From Nansenia antarctica (lineage: Eukaryota; Chordata; Actinopteri; Argentiniformes; Microstomatidae), in assembly GCA_963989245.1 (NCBI GenBank), contig OZ022346.1, forward strand, positions 59,191,584 through 59,255,583: 64,000 bases of DNA, read 5' to 3'. The notes beneath the pieces are model-generated. The model was not told the DNA's origin and did not search any database. It saw nothing but the letters and a program-made list of their open reading frames with translations. This document shows positions 21,392-32,455 of the stretch, piece by piece. The stretch's first letter is position 1; each line of letters opens with the position of its first letter. Position numbers and translations under genes: made by a program.

Positions 21392-23853
21392 TCAGAACGG
21401 CTTCTCTCCTGTGTGTGTTCTCTGGTGTTTCTTTAGGTGTCCTGCCTGACTGAAACCCTTCCCACACTGGGAGCAGCAGAATGGCTTCTCTCCTGTGTGT
21501 GTTCTCTGGTGACTCTTTAGGTGTCCTGCCTGACTGAAACCCTTCCCACACTGGGCGCAGCAGAATGGCTTCTCTCCTGTGTGTATTCTCTGGTGTGTCT
21601 TTAGTTGTCCTGCCTCAATGAAACTCTGCCCACACTGGGAGCAGCAGAACGGCTTCTCTCCTGTGTGTATTCTCTGGTGACTCTTTAGGGATCCTGCCTC
21701 ACTGAAACCCTTCCCACACTGGGAGCAGCAGAACGGCTTCTCTCCTGTGTGTATTCTCTGGTGTCTCTTTAGGGATCCTGCATGACTGAAACTCTGCCCA
21801 CACTGGGAGCAGTAGAATGGCTTCTCTCCTGTGTGTGTTCTCTGGTGACTCTTTAGGTTTCCTGCCTTACTGAAACTCTGACCACACTGGGAGCAGTAGA
21901 ATGGCTTCTCTCCTGTGTGTATTCTCTGGTGTCTCTTTAGTTTGCTCATATAACCAAATCTCTTTCCACACTGAAGACAAGAGTGAGTCTTCTGTCCTCC
22001 TTGAGTCTGTGGTTGTGATTTAAGGTGAGTTGGACAAATGAAACTCTCACTGCAATCTAAACAGTGGTGATTCTTCTGTCTTGAGCTCCTCCTCCTCCGT
22101 CTGTGTTGTTTATGGCTTCCTGATGCGGTGGAGCTGGGCTCCATGTCTGAGTCTGGGTTGGAGCTCTCTCCTGTAAGAATAGGAACATATACAGGATTAG
22201 AAACAACATGAGAACAAGTGCTGCTTCCATAGACTCAGCAGTGCCAGAAGTAACACCACATCTCTGGAGTCTGCACACACTGTGGGAACATGAAGTGTTC
22301 AGAGTGTTAGGATACCTGTAATGGAAAACTGTAATATTCCATCCTTGATAGAACTGTGTCATTTAAATGAGGGATGCACCCAATTGAAATTTCTTGGCCG
22401 AAGCTGAATTTAAGGAAACATTTGTCAGAATACAGCAGTGCAATGACCCTCACCACTATACAACAAAGACTTACCATCCGTGTCTTCAATCTCCACTTCT
22501 ACTTCGACCTCTTGTTTCACCATCACTCCCTCCTCCCTCATTTCTTCTCCTCCATCTTCTTCTTTCACCATCACACCCTTCTGCATCACAGCTGCACCTC
22601 CATCTTCTTCTTTCACCATCACTCTCTTCTCCTCCACTTCTTCTTTCACCATCACTCTATTCTCCTCTACATCTTCTTTCTCCAGCTTCACTACCACCAC
22701 CTCTGGACCCCACTGTGTGATTTTCAGGGCTGGAGAACCACAGCCAGATCCGGGGGACTCTGTGGACTCTGGTTCATACATGGTTACATGAGCTGAAGAG
22801 GACCTGCATCTAGAAACAATGGAGGCACAAACAGTGCAGAGTCAATTATAAATGACAGCCAACCAGTTCACTGAAAGCCCATCTAGACTGACAGGACATG
22901 TCCTGCAAATGCAATAATCTATGGATTACTGATTGCATTTCTTTGTAATTAAAGGGTCTGGAAAATAGACATTAAACGGTTCCAATTGTATTTTGTGTCC
23001 AATACTTTACACAAGAAAAAATGACAATAATCTTCTAGTTAGGCTCAACTTCCTGGTCAGACAGAGGGCTGTATGGGCGTGGACTTTGCACACTTGACTG
23101 GCAGCTCCCTTTCAAGCAAGCTTGCTGCGTTATCATACATGACATTCATCTATTAGATGTGCTTATAGTTCTGCCCTTTAATTACCAACTGTTTAGCTGC
23201 TGCTGAAATGTACTGAGCTAATACAATGACTTGGCTAAGATTATAGTTATGCACCTGGCAGTATAATTCATCATATCAATTCAATGACCACCATTAGCAT
23301 ACTGTACACCTGGCACCCTATGGTGAATTATTGAACCAGGGTTAGACAGTAACGCTTGCCCGCTTGCCCGGAGTAAGTAAAAAATTCGCCGGATTTGTTT
23401 GCGCGAGCCCGACAACGCTGCTGGATCCTGGATATTTGTACCTGTGTGCAGGAAGAACAACAGACGGCGCAGGCGCCAGACCAGACTAGATGATCGTGGA
23501 ATGAAGATATTATTATTATGCCGTCTGTTGTTCTTCCTGCACACAGTTAAAAATATCCAGGACCAGCAACAAAACCAGCGATTTTTTAACTTGCTCCGGA
23601 CAAGCGTTACTGTCGAACCCTGTGAACACAATAGGCTACTTGTGGACAGGATTCACAGCATGTGTATGACTTACTGATCAGTTGTACCACAATGGTGTTG
23701 TCCTCCTTTTCTAATTCGCTGCCGTATTTTCACAATATCCGCCATGTTTAGTTTCTTCCCACACTGGACGTAGCACTGGCGCATGTCGTCATGACCAGAA
23801 CAAGCAGAAGCATCCATCATTGCCCAGATGGGGAGTTCACAGTGCAGGGAATC
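21392..23853 (-). CDS. C2H2 zinc-finger gene ZNF-L, three exons
   Basis: Three exons join in phase: exon 0 at 23675-23853 (179 bp), exon 1 at 22475-22809 (335 bp), exon 2 at 22170 down to the TGA at 21392-21394. Acceptors (ttcatag, tttctag, ttcttacag) and donors (CA|gtaagt, GATG|gtaag) fit. Exon 0 encodes a cysteine-containing segment (LHCELPIWAMMDASAC ... DIVKIRQRIRKGG) that I cannot assign to a named domain. Exon 1 encodes MYEPESTESPGSG and an acidic repeat with five psi-K-x-E motifs (VKLE, VKEE three times, VKQE), the SUMO-conjugation consensus. Exon 2 gives one degenerate finger (HCLDCSESF...), then seven C2H2 fingers with TGEKPF linkers, ending at a linker. About 430 residues, presumably nuclear and DNA-binding. 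Whether translation starts in exon 0 (its MM) or upstream is unknown; the first exon may be non-coding and unseen. The paralogue on the opposite strand at 34173-47885 shares exon lengths. Confidence 0.85.
23337..23622. mobile_element. Hairpin-forming element (left copy)
   Basis: 286 bp with inverted ends starting CAGGGTTAGACAGTAAC. Inside is a second inverted repeat of about 39 bp built from tgtgtgcaggaagaacaaca and its complement, around a loop of about 60 bases. It lies in intron 1 of ZNF-L and matches 34404-34681 in the other arm, so it was present before the inverted duplication. No coding content. Confidence 0.8.
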
Positions 23854-23968
23854 CTATGAATAAAGATGATCAAAATATTAAAACAAGAGTGAAGAAATTT
23901 AATCAAAACATATTTTATGTTATTTTTTTTACCAGAAGTGGAAAACAGTAGCCAAGCTATATGTAGGT

Positions 23969-24001
<33 letters not shown>
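23969..24001. repeat. (TA)n microsatellite
   Basis: Uninterrupted alternating AT, about 32 bases; the matching place in the right arm (near 34065-34083) has only a few TA units. Confidence 0.95.
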
Positions 24002-24005
<4 letters not shown>

Positions 24006-24360
24006 TTTTGGACATTTTAGCTGTTTACCAAAACATATTCAAGTTACAGTTATAGAATGAATATGGCCTTAAAGTGCAGACTAAATACCCTCTTTAATTT
24101 GAGGGTATTCCTATCCAGATTGGAGGAAGGGTCTAGGAATTACAGCTCCTTAATATGTGGCCCCCTCTTTTTCAAGGGAAAACCAAAAGTTTAGCTTTTT
24201 CTGTGTTGACAACACAGCAAATAGGCTGATTATGCCATGATTTTCAAATACCATTTACAGGCCACAGGATAAGAGTGCAGACGAAATGAAAATAGCGAAT
24301 GAAAGGTAAGAGATTACAGATTTGAATAGATCAAGTTTGTATTGTTACATTTAAAATATA

Positions 24361-24490
24361 TAGGGGTGTAACGGTACAGACACATTTCAGTTTGTGGTTT
24401 TGAAGTCACGGTTCAGTACCTTTTCAGTACAGCAGTGTAAAAGTAAGTAAGTAAGTAAGTAAGTAAAGCTTTATTTATATAGCGCCTTTC
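24361..24490. repeat. hAT-like end and (AAGT)n tract
   Basis: A TAGGGGTGTAACGGTAC motif, typical of one end of a hAT element, starts at about 24361 with no partner found. It is followed by AAGT repeats (24442-24465) and a ttatttatatagcgcctttc motif shared by fish retroposon tails. No gene lies between 24191 and 25800. Confidence 0.5.
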
Positions 24491-24809
24491 GAACATGAAA
24501 TGCAATCTTTTACTGAACAAAAAGTGCCATGGATAAGTGGTGGAAAGTGTTTGTGCTTGTTTATAAAGGGCTGGTAACATTTGCTGTCTGAAATGCGGAC
24601 GAGAGGGAACTAGTAGGCCTACGTCATGTCATGAGTAATTCACTAGGCCAAGGGTAATGTTACAGAGTTGGCTGGTTAACTAGCCAAACAAAGCCACATC
24701 TATGAACATGATTGTATTTGATTGTAATGAATAAGTATGTAATAATGATCGTGTATCACTAACGCAGCTCTCTACTGACCATTGTATCTAGCAGCTCTCT
24801 GCTTCATTC

Positions 24810-25498
24810 ATCAATCACTCCAACTCCTACCGTCAGGTCGGCGCCTCCGTTGTTGTTCAAGCTAGTGTCGCTTTCCCAGTCTTTGTGTAATAAGTGAACA
24901 TGTTGTAATGTTTGCCCTCTAGCACAGTTATAAACGTAATAAATGACTCGTGTTGTCTTCAGTCTCAGCACTGTGTGTGTTTATTGATCCGCCATCTTAG
25001 TTCCACATCCCGTTCGTTGGGCTTCTTCTTCTTCTCAGTTTGAAGGTTTGCGACCAACTTAAGGCGCATTACCGCCACCTAGCGGACGGTGTATGGACCT
25101 GTTCGTTGGTCTCACGGGAATAGCTGACGTCTCTCTCCTAACCTAAGGCATCATATTTGTATTTTGTTTGTGTATCATATTTGTATTTCAAAAAACTGTA
25201 AAGCACTTTGAATTGCCCCTGGTGTATGAAAAATGCTATACAAATAAACTTCAGACGTCATAAAGACGTCAGTTATTCTCGCGAGACCAGGAAACGGGAT
25301 GTGGAACTAAGATGGTGGATCCATAAACGCACACAGTGCTGAGACTGAAGACAACACGAGTCATTTATTAAGTTTATAACTGTGCCAGAGGGCAAACATT
25401 ACAACAACTTCACTTATTACACAAAGACTGGGAAAGCGACACTAGCTTGAACAACAACGGAGGCGCCGACCTGACGGTAGGAGTGGGAGTGATTGATA
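24810..25498. repeat. Inverted pair of about 205-bp units with 277-bp spacer
   Basis: 24810-25016 and 25293-25498 are inverted copies: for example gacggtaggagtg against cactcctaccgtc-type sequence, and the string with gccatcttagttccacatcc against its complement. A partial third copy lies near 16130. The spacer holds a short 5'-truncated retroposon with a CTT/GAA tail (about 25021-25105) flanked by gttcgttgg on both sides, and a retroposon-tail motif (agcactttgaattgcccctg). Head-to-head LTR-like units or a foldback element are both possible. Confidence 0.7.
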
Positions 25499-25799
25499 AA
25501 ATGCTGGTGGAAAGCGCCACTCTGTTTGTATCCATATTAGGTGGTGGGCCGAATGCGTTTATCGCGAAGTTTATATTTTTCCATCTACAGAGTAAACGAT
25601 CTCTTACATACGATATTAAGTAATTCTCTTAAGTCTATAACAATTTTGTTTGCAGCTGTATTATGTCGGAGATTTTCACAAACTTATTTTTTAATAGTCT
25701 GTCTGCTCAGGCACATCGCTGGTCGCTCTAGTTGATAAACCAATCAGAATTCGAGTACGGCTTCATTAGGACCCCGAAATGTAAACAATGGCTGTTAAT
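25499..25799. other. No gene recognised
   Basis: No exon or element end is identified here; sequence is ordinary and AT-rich. Confidence 0.4.
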
Positions 25800-26149
25800 A
25801 GATAGATAGACTTTATTTGTCATTGTTACAGTACAGGTACCAAACAACGAAATTTAGGAGGGGAGGCTCCCCTGGTGTTTAAGAAAGGAAAAAGAAACAC
25901 ATTTTGGAAAAAGCATAGATGCATAAAATCACAAGAAGGTAAGGAGCTGGTTTACATCAATAGAGGCTATGTACACAATCCACTGTACTATACTGCACAG
26001 ATAGTCAAATAGGGTTGTCATATTTCACAAGAAAGTATTTTTTCACATTTTTTTTAAAGTGTCACAGTTTGCAGGCTTGAAAATGTACATGTTTGTGCCT
26101 CAGCACTAGCTGCCATACAATCCGTCCGGACTTGTCCTGGGCCCAGAAC

Positions 26150-28034
26150 TTAGGCCTTTTCTGTGTTCAGGGCCTTGACGGCCCTGTGGTAGAAGCTGTC
26201 CTTCAGTCTGTTTGTCCTAGCGGCCGGGGTCCTGTACCTCCTGTTCGAGGGCAGCTTGACAAAGTGTTCGTGCCCAGGGTGGGTCGGGTCCTTGGAGATC
26301 TTGGAGGCCCTCCTGAGACAGCGTGTTTTGTACAGCTCCTCCAGAGAGGGGAGGGTGGCGCCGGTGATCCCCTGTGCTGTTCTCACGACTCTCTGTAGAT
26401 CGCTTCTCTCCGCTGCCGTGCAGCTGTGGTACCAGTTGGAGATGCCGAAGGTGAGGATGCTCTCCACTGCGCCGTGGTAGAAGGCCACCAGCATCTCCTG
26501 CTTGCTGTGTTGTTTCTTGAGGCATCTCAGGGTGTATAGCCGCTGTTGTGCCCTCTTGATGGTGCCTTTAGTGTTGTCCTTCCAGGCCAGGTCATCCCGC
26601 ATGATGTGTCCCAGGAAACGGAGGTTTGAGACCATCTCCACGCTCTCTCCGTCGATGAGCAGGGGCAGGATCTCGGACTTTTTCCTCCTGTAGTCTACGA
26701 TGAATTCCTGGGTCTTTGACTTGTTTAGCAGCAGGTTGTTTACCTTGCACAGCTTGCTCAATTGCTCTACCTCATCCCTGTACGCCGCCTCGTCCCCCCC
26801 CGAGATACATCCCACCACGGTGGTGTCGTCTGCAAACTTTACGATGTAGTTGCTGGGGTGGATGGGGGTAAAGTCGTGGGTGTAGAGGTTGTAGAGGATG
26901 GGGCTTAGCACGCAGCCCTGGGGTGACCCAGTGCTGAGGCTGAGGGCTGTGGAGGTGTGGGGGCCCACCCGCACCCTCTGGGGGCGGTCGGTCAGGAAGT
27001 CCTTGATCCACGCACATATAGAGTGTGATAGACCCAGGTCTAGTAGTTTGGTCACTAGCCTGTCTGGAAGGATGGTGTTAAAGGCGGAGCTGAAGTCCAC
27101 GAAGAGCAGTCTCGCGTAGCTGTTTCCCCTCTCCAGGTGGGATAGAGTGGCGTGGAGAGTCGTCGCTATGGCGTCCTCTGTGGACCTGTGGGCTCTGTAG
27201 GCGAACTGGTATGGATCCAGGTTGGGCGGGAGGCGTGTGAGTATGTGGGCCCGGACTAGTTTCTCGAAGCACTTCATGATGATTGGTGTGAGTGCCACCG
27301 GGCGGTAGTCGTTTAGGCAGCTCACCGTGCTTTTCTTCGGGACTGGGATGATAGTTGAGGTTTTCAGGCAGGGTGGGACGGTGGCCTGGGACAGGGACTG
27401 GTTAAAGATGTTGGTGAAAACCCCGGCCAGCTGGTCGGCGCAGTCTCTCAGCACCCGTCCCAGGACGCCATCCGGCCCCGAGGCTTTCCCGCCTGCAGGG
27501 GGTCGTCCTCTGCGGCTGTGAGCCTGTTGGCTCTGAAGTTTGTCATCTGCTGAACCCCCTGCCACATCCGCCTGGAGTCGTTGCTCAGGAGGCATTCCTC
27601 AATCTTCTCTCTGTGCTCTGCCTTGGCCGCTTTGATGCCGCGCTTTAGGTTGGCCCTGGTGGAGCTGTACAGCGGTGTGCGCTTCCCTGCGAAGAAGGCG
27701 TTGTCCCTCTCATTTAACAGTTTTTGGACCTTCCCAGTCATCCATGGCTTCGTGTTGGGGTAGACCCGGACCCGTTTGTCCACGGTGACTGAGTTGGTGC
27801 AGTTCACTATGTGGTTCAGAACCGACGACGTGTACTGTTCCAGGTCCTCATGCTCATATTCCTGCCATAGGGTGTCATTTAGGCAGATCTGCAGTGGAGC
27901 GGACCCTTCTGGCCAGGTTCTGACAGTCTTAGTGGTGGTGGGAGCACTTTTCCCCATTGTGGTGTATGCAGGAATCAGGAGGATTGACACATGGTCAGAC
28001 ATGCCTAGATGAGCTAGCGGACTAGCCTTGTAAG
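26150..28034 (-). pseudogene. LINE ORF2: linker and reverse transcriptase
   Basis: From 28034 the frame gives ASPLAHLGMSDHVS, the last endonuclease motif (SDH), then a linker (RVRVYPNTKPWM). Near 27500 a one-base change moves the frame. From there the RT is open to 26150: KASGPDGVLGRVLRDCADQL, STIIPVPKKS, LNDYRPVALTP, LLFVDFSSAFNTI (motif A), STGSPQGCVLSPILYNLYT (motif B), KFADDTTVVGC (motif C, catalytic Asp pair), then the C-terminal HEHFVKLPSNRRYRT region. All visible catalytic residues are present, so the copy was disabled by the frameshift and the insertions rather than by general decay. Confidence 0.85.
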
Positions 28035-29258
28035 TAGAGATGCTCCGATCAGGGTTTTTGGTGCCGATCACCGATCACCGATCACTGGAACCAGTGATCT
28101 GCCGATCCGATATCACCGATCACCGATCACAGCGTCGAAAATGGCAATTGAAGCATTCTATTTATTGTGTAGCATTATTTATGTTTTTAATTATTCTTAA
28201 CACCATTGACATTGTATATTAAGTATTCAAATGAAATTAGGAGATGAGAAAGTATCATGAATTGACAACCACCTGTAGCTTACTTCAGGAAAAACAAATA
28301 AAATGTGAAAATGAAAATCATAATAAATAAAATGTACACTGTCACATCAAATGTGCAACATTCCACTCGAATGAGAGGAACTAGGGGCTCTTAGAGAACT
28401 TGGAGCTTATACTGTAGCTTTCCTGAGGAACAATAAACATACCCAAACTAAACTGCAACATAAACAGGCTATAGCCAAATATAAAATACTGTTTCAAGTC
28501 AGTCAGTTTCAAGTCATATTTAGGAGGAGATAAGACAGCAAGTCAGCAATAATCAATAAAACAAAAAAACAAAACATTTCACCTAAGGAGATTTCAGACT
28601 CAAACCTTACTTCTGATTAAGCAGCATCACTGTCAGATTAGCCTTGAGAAATACAAGCATCTCAGCGTTTTTGGCACTCAGCCTGTTCCTCTTATCATCT
28701 CAAATATGTCCTGCTATGCTGAAAAGTCGCTCGCTATCTACACTTGTGCAAGGTGCACAGAGAAAGACCTAAAACTCTCGCGCTAATAGTTGTTGTTGCT
28801 ATGGACCTTAGTCTAGCTTAGTGACTTCCTGCTCACGGGGTCACATGACGTCGCTGAACACTACCTACACTACGCTCGTGAAGTCGCGCTGGAACTCTGA
28901 CCAGCACTCGTGGAACACCTCTCGTCCAATCAAAGCACTCGGTCCCTTTATGACGTCGAGCCCAGTGTGCGCTTCGGCGCTCTCGGAGCGAATCGACGAA
29001 CGCAGCAAATGCCGTATGATATTCGTGGTATTGAAAGTCCTTGCGTGCGTTCCTCCGCGAGGAATTTCTTTTGCGCAGACATTACAAACTGCATATTTGT
29101 TGTCTCTTTCCGACACTGTGTAATATTTCCAGACTGGCGACGCCATTTTGTTAACTGATCGGTCGTGTTTGATCGGCCGTTTTGAGAACTCCGATCAAAA
29201 CCGATCAAGGCCATATCGGCCGATACCGATCGGCGCCGATCAGATCGGAGCATCACTA
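28035..29258 (-). mobile_element. Internally deleted hAT with BED-finger exon
   Basis: 1224 bp; ends TAGAGATGCTCCGATC and the inverted form of TAGTGATGCTCCGATC, with an exact 8-bp duplication CTTGTAAG at 28027-28034 and 29259-29266. A minus-strand frame at 28865-29146 begins MASPVWKYYTV and has CNVCAKEIPRGG...FNTTNIIRHL, a BED-type zinc finger with its last His region degraded. No transposase core is present, so it is non-autonomous. It interrupts the LINE just before the SDH motif. Confidence 0.92.
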
Positions 29259-29266
29259 CTTGTAAG

Positions 29267-30094
29267 CACGTTTGATGTTGGTGTATACCTTATCCAGTGT
29301 TTTTTCTCCTCTCGTTGCACATTTTACATGCTGGTAGAACTTGGGTAGTACTGCCTTCAGGTCGACATGATTAAAGTCCCCCGCTATGATGTGAATAGCC
29401 TGTGGATCAGTACTTTGTTGGCTACTAATGACGTCGTATAGTCGCGCCAATGCTACTTTGCTGTCTGAGCTAGGTGCAATATACACACATGTAATTAGCA
29501 CCGCGTTAAACTCCCTAGGCAGGTATGTGGGTCGGCATTTAACAGTCAAGTATTCTAGGTCTGGTGAGCAGTGGCTACTTACAGTTTTCGTGTTTAAGCA
29601 CCAGCTATCCTTCGTCGATATTATGATCCCACCTCCTCTTGACTTACCGCTAAGCTCCGTGCGGTCAGCGCGATGAAGCGTTCGGCCCTCTAAGCTAACG
29701 TTAGCGTCCACAATGTTGTCATTTAGCCAGGTTTCGGTCAGAATAATCACACAGCTATCCCCTACGATGCTGTTTTTTGCCACCTGTAGTCTCAGTTCAT
29801 CCATCTTATTTGTCAGGGATCTGACATTTGAGAGGAAAATGCTTGGAATAGCTGGCTTGTTTGGGCTTCTCCTTAGCCTTGCTAGCAGGCCTCCCCTCCG
29901 GCCTCGCTTTTTCCTACGATCCCGCCGCCGGTGTCTCCGCCTCAGGGAGGGGACTGTGAACCAGGGCTCTCCCGGTAGCCTGGCGATGTCCGTGTCAATG
30001 TTGTATTGCTCCAGGAAATCCGCCCTAACTATCCTGTCGTTTTGCGTGCCGACTTCTAATAAGTCGAGCCTGCTGTAGGTACTATATACACAAC
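29267..30094 (-). pseudogene. LINE endonuclease domain
   Basis: Open from 30086 downward: a basic stretch (RRRHRRRDRRKKRGRRGG), then the endonuclease with SNVRSLTNKMDEL (Asn motif), ILTETWLND (catalytic Glu), GGGIII, VYIAPSSD and GDFNHVDL (Asp/Asn). It ends at the hAT insertion; the remaining SDH motif is on the other side at about 28010. It would nick target DNA to prime reverse transcription. Separated by insertions, it is not functional as it stands. Confidence 0.88.
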
Positions 30095-30719
30095 TAGGGC
30101 TGTTACGATTATTCGACGTCGTCGACGTCATCGACTACGTCAATACGTCGGTTAGCGTAATATGCGTCGGTTAGTCGTAAATAAACAAAATGGCGATTTT
30201 TTTTTTTTTTTTTTTTTTTAAACCTTTATTTTACCAGGCGAGACAATTAAGTGTATGAGTGAAAAATGGATAGCTACTAGCTAATGTTACACAAGCAATG
30301 TAGCTCACCACAGTTCGTATGTCTTGTCTTCTGGTGTTAGTAACGTTAGCTATGTAGCTGGCTAGCTACGGTAGCCTATTGTCATTGTGGTGCGAGCACC
30401 TACTGTACGTTATCTAGCTCGTAGCTCGCATGCTACGTTAGCATCAATTTAGCTAATCATAACATAGCAGCGAGAGTAACGTTAGCTAGCTATGTGTTGT
30501 GGTGATGGACAGACTTCTAAATGGCCATGTTGGCATTCAAGTTGGCTAAACATAGCAGTGAGGTGGAGCCAAATAAGTTTTTTTTTTTTTTTTTTTTTTT
30601 TTTACAGTACAAAAATTATCGTTAGACTTATCGATAAATTAGTCGTTAGACTAACCGAATAATCGATAAAATAATCGCTAGATTAATCGTTAGAAAAATA
30701 GTCGTTTGGGACAGCACTA
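30095..30719. mobile_element. hAT-type MITE in the LINE 5' region
   Basis: 625 bp with ends TAGGGCTGTTACGATTA and (inverted) TAGTGCTGTCCCAAACG, imperfect beyond the first bases, and an exact 8-bp duplication TACACAAC (30087-30094 and 30720-30727). Interior has long T runs (30197-30219, 30579-30603) and cgacgtcgtcgacgtc palindromes near the left end. No transposase. Related in its ends to 44134-44756. Confidence 0.88.
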
Positions 30720-31084
30720 TACACAACTGTTCCCTATAAGTACTAAAAAAAGAGTGAACATACAAAGGTAATTTAAAACACAATGAAACACCAGTGTGGT
30801 CGCCCCCCGAGCCGCAGCGTCTAAGCGCGCGGCCATCTTGGAACTAGATCCTAGCAACTGACTGTATGTTAACCCTAGCAACCGCTGGGAAATAACGAGA
30901 TGTGATGAATTATGGAGTGTTGTATGCATTTAACAAACCGAACGGACAATATTACAGCATTTTCAGATGCAAGTTGGACCAAATTTGTACATTGTTCTCT
31001 ACAGTGGGTGAATCTTCACACTGCAGAAAGCCAAATTGCAGAAAGGGCTGTAAAAATATATATATAATATAGGTATTATATATA

Positions 31085-31705
31085 TTTGGGAGGGGGGGCT
31101 CCCCTGGTGCTAGGAAAAAAAATACTAAAAACAAGAAGGGAAAAGAGCTGGTTTACATAAATAAAGGCTATGTACACTATCCACTATACTATACTATACA
31201 AATAAAACACTGTGCTGTACTCTATGCTATGCTATACATATCCTAACATTTCCTATCTCTGAACCTTATGTACCAGAGGGTTGTCATATTGCACATAGTA
31301 TTATTGCACATTCATTTAAAGTGTCGCAGTTTGCAGGTTTGAAATGTTCACAGTTGTGTTTCAGTATTGCACTTGATTACAATCTAGTAGCTGCCATCAA
31401 ATTGTCTAGATTGTCCAGGGCCTAGAACCTAGGTATTTGCTGTGTTCAGGGCCTGAATGGCCCTAGGGTAGAAGCTGAGCTTCAGTCTATTTGTCCTTGC
31501 TGACATGGTCCTGAACTGCCTGACCGAGGGCAGCCGAACAAAGTGTTCGTTCCCAGGGTGGGATGGGTCTCTGGAGATCTTGGAGGCCTTCCTGAGGCAG
31601 CGTGTGTTGTACAGCTCTTCCAGAGAGGGGAGGGGGGCGCCGATGATCTACTGGGCCGATCTCACGACTCTCTGTAGCGCTTTCCTCTCTGCGGCTGTGC
31701 AGCTG
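31085..31705 (-). mobile_element. LINE 3' fragment, 5'-truncated
   Basis: 3' UTR plus the last part of the RT frame, closely similar to 15426-15939. It ends at about 31705, directly against an exon-like sequence of another element. The usual 3' terminus with GGTACCTGTACT is missing: the right-hand side goes straight into AT-rich sequence with tatatataat at 31058-31088. Confidence 0.85.
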
Positions 31706-32126
31706 GAGAACCACTATAACCACAATATTGGCTACCATAGACAATGCTATATGCAGTATGCCAACATACGAAACATTGAAAGAGCCCGCAAGAGAAGGGA
31801 AAAATCAGTACAGGAGGCTGCAGGTGTGTTTTATAGCAATAAGTTATTTATAAGAACAATATGATATAAACAAGCTAAGATTAATATGACATGATATGAC
31901 ATTAACATTATTAACAATATGATATAAACAAGCTAAGATATGACATGAACAAGATATGAACAAGGCATCAATGGGTCAGTGTCAGCCCTGTCAGGTCAGG
32001 TCCAGAAGATGTGCAGTGCAGTCCAGGGCTGAGCATCTGGGGTTACCTGGGGAAACAGATTAGGAGAGTTGTAAATAAACTAGGCTATAACTTTGGAAGC
32101 ATTACTATTACAATGCATAGAGTATC

Positions 32127-32164
<38 letters not shown>

Positions 32165-32455
32165 TCCCTCTCCCCCTCCCTTACAATGTAGTAGAAGCAG
32201 AAGGTCAAACTGAAAATGATACACCACCAAAGCCTAGACTTCTCCGCTCAAAGACTACCACTACGTTCAGCCTAAATAAAAAACCACATCTTCTTCCCGC
32301 CCAGTGCATAATATGCAGACGGGACAAATATTTCAGTTTTAGAGCTTGTATACTGCTCCTGCAAAAAAACTAAATGTGTGAAAGGGAGATGCACATGCAA
32401 ATCTAACAACCTACCATGTACAGACATGTGTCTGTGTTTGCACTGCGAAAACACA
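31706..32455 (+). pseudogene. Remnant of an unrecognised gene with a CXC domain
   Basis: Two exons splice in phase: one ending at 31823 (GYHRQCYMQYANI ... RARKRREKSVQEAA) and one starting at 32192 after a long CT tract and acceptor (aatgtag), reading PPKPRLLRSKTTTTFS and LLPAQCIICRRDKY. That frame stops at 32371-32373. In another frame at about 32349-32450 there is a cysteine-rich block, CSCKKTKCVKGRCTCK then NNLPCTDMCLCLHCEN, which matches the spacing of tesmin/TSO1-type CXC domains. I read this as an internally deleted or frameshifted copy of a larger repeated gene, perhaps transposon-derived. Family and function unknown. Confidence 0.55.

Larger units (their letters stand above)
22435..24190. 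repeat. Left arm of large inverted duplication
   Basis: Read in reverse, this stretch matches 33860-34886 plus 39288-39965. It includes the sequence with atagcttggctactgtttt, exon 0, the hairpin element, the interval with cttggctaagattatagtt, and exon 1 with its donor. Matches are extensive by eye, with scattered substitutions and small gaps. The similarity stops at about 24190 on one side and about 22435 on the other; the finger exons are also paralogous but have diverged in finger content. Confidence 0.9.
25800..30960 (-). mobile_element. Long LINE copy split by two hAT insertions
   Basis: A jockey-superfamily (CR1/L2/Rex group) LINE on the minus strand. Its 3' end is at 25800 with a GATA-type tail and the family terminus (GGTACCTGTACTG...ATGACAAATAAAG). 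Coding sequence includes an endonuclease (30086-29267) and a reverse transcriptase (about 27500-26150). It is interrupted by hAT elements at 28035-29258 and 30095-30719. The duplicated target bases lie within the LINE frame, and the frame continues across each site. One independent frameshift lies near 27500. The 5' end is not sharply defined; the frame can be followed back to about 30929, preceded by a G+C-rich 5' leader. Confidence 0.88.

Noticed and set aside
22394..22796. Ser/His/Phe-rich frames antisense to exon 1 (also 39597-40047)
   Set aside because: Antisense readings of the gaagaagatggagg repeats encoding the acidic SUMO-motif region.
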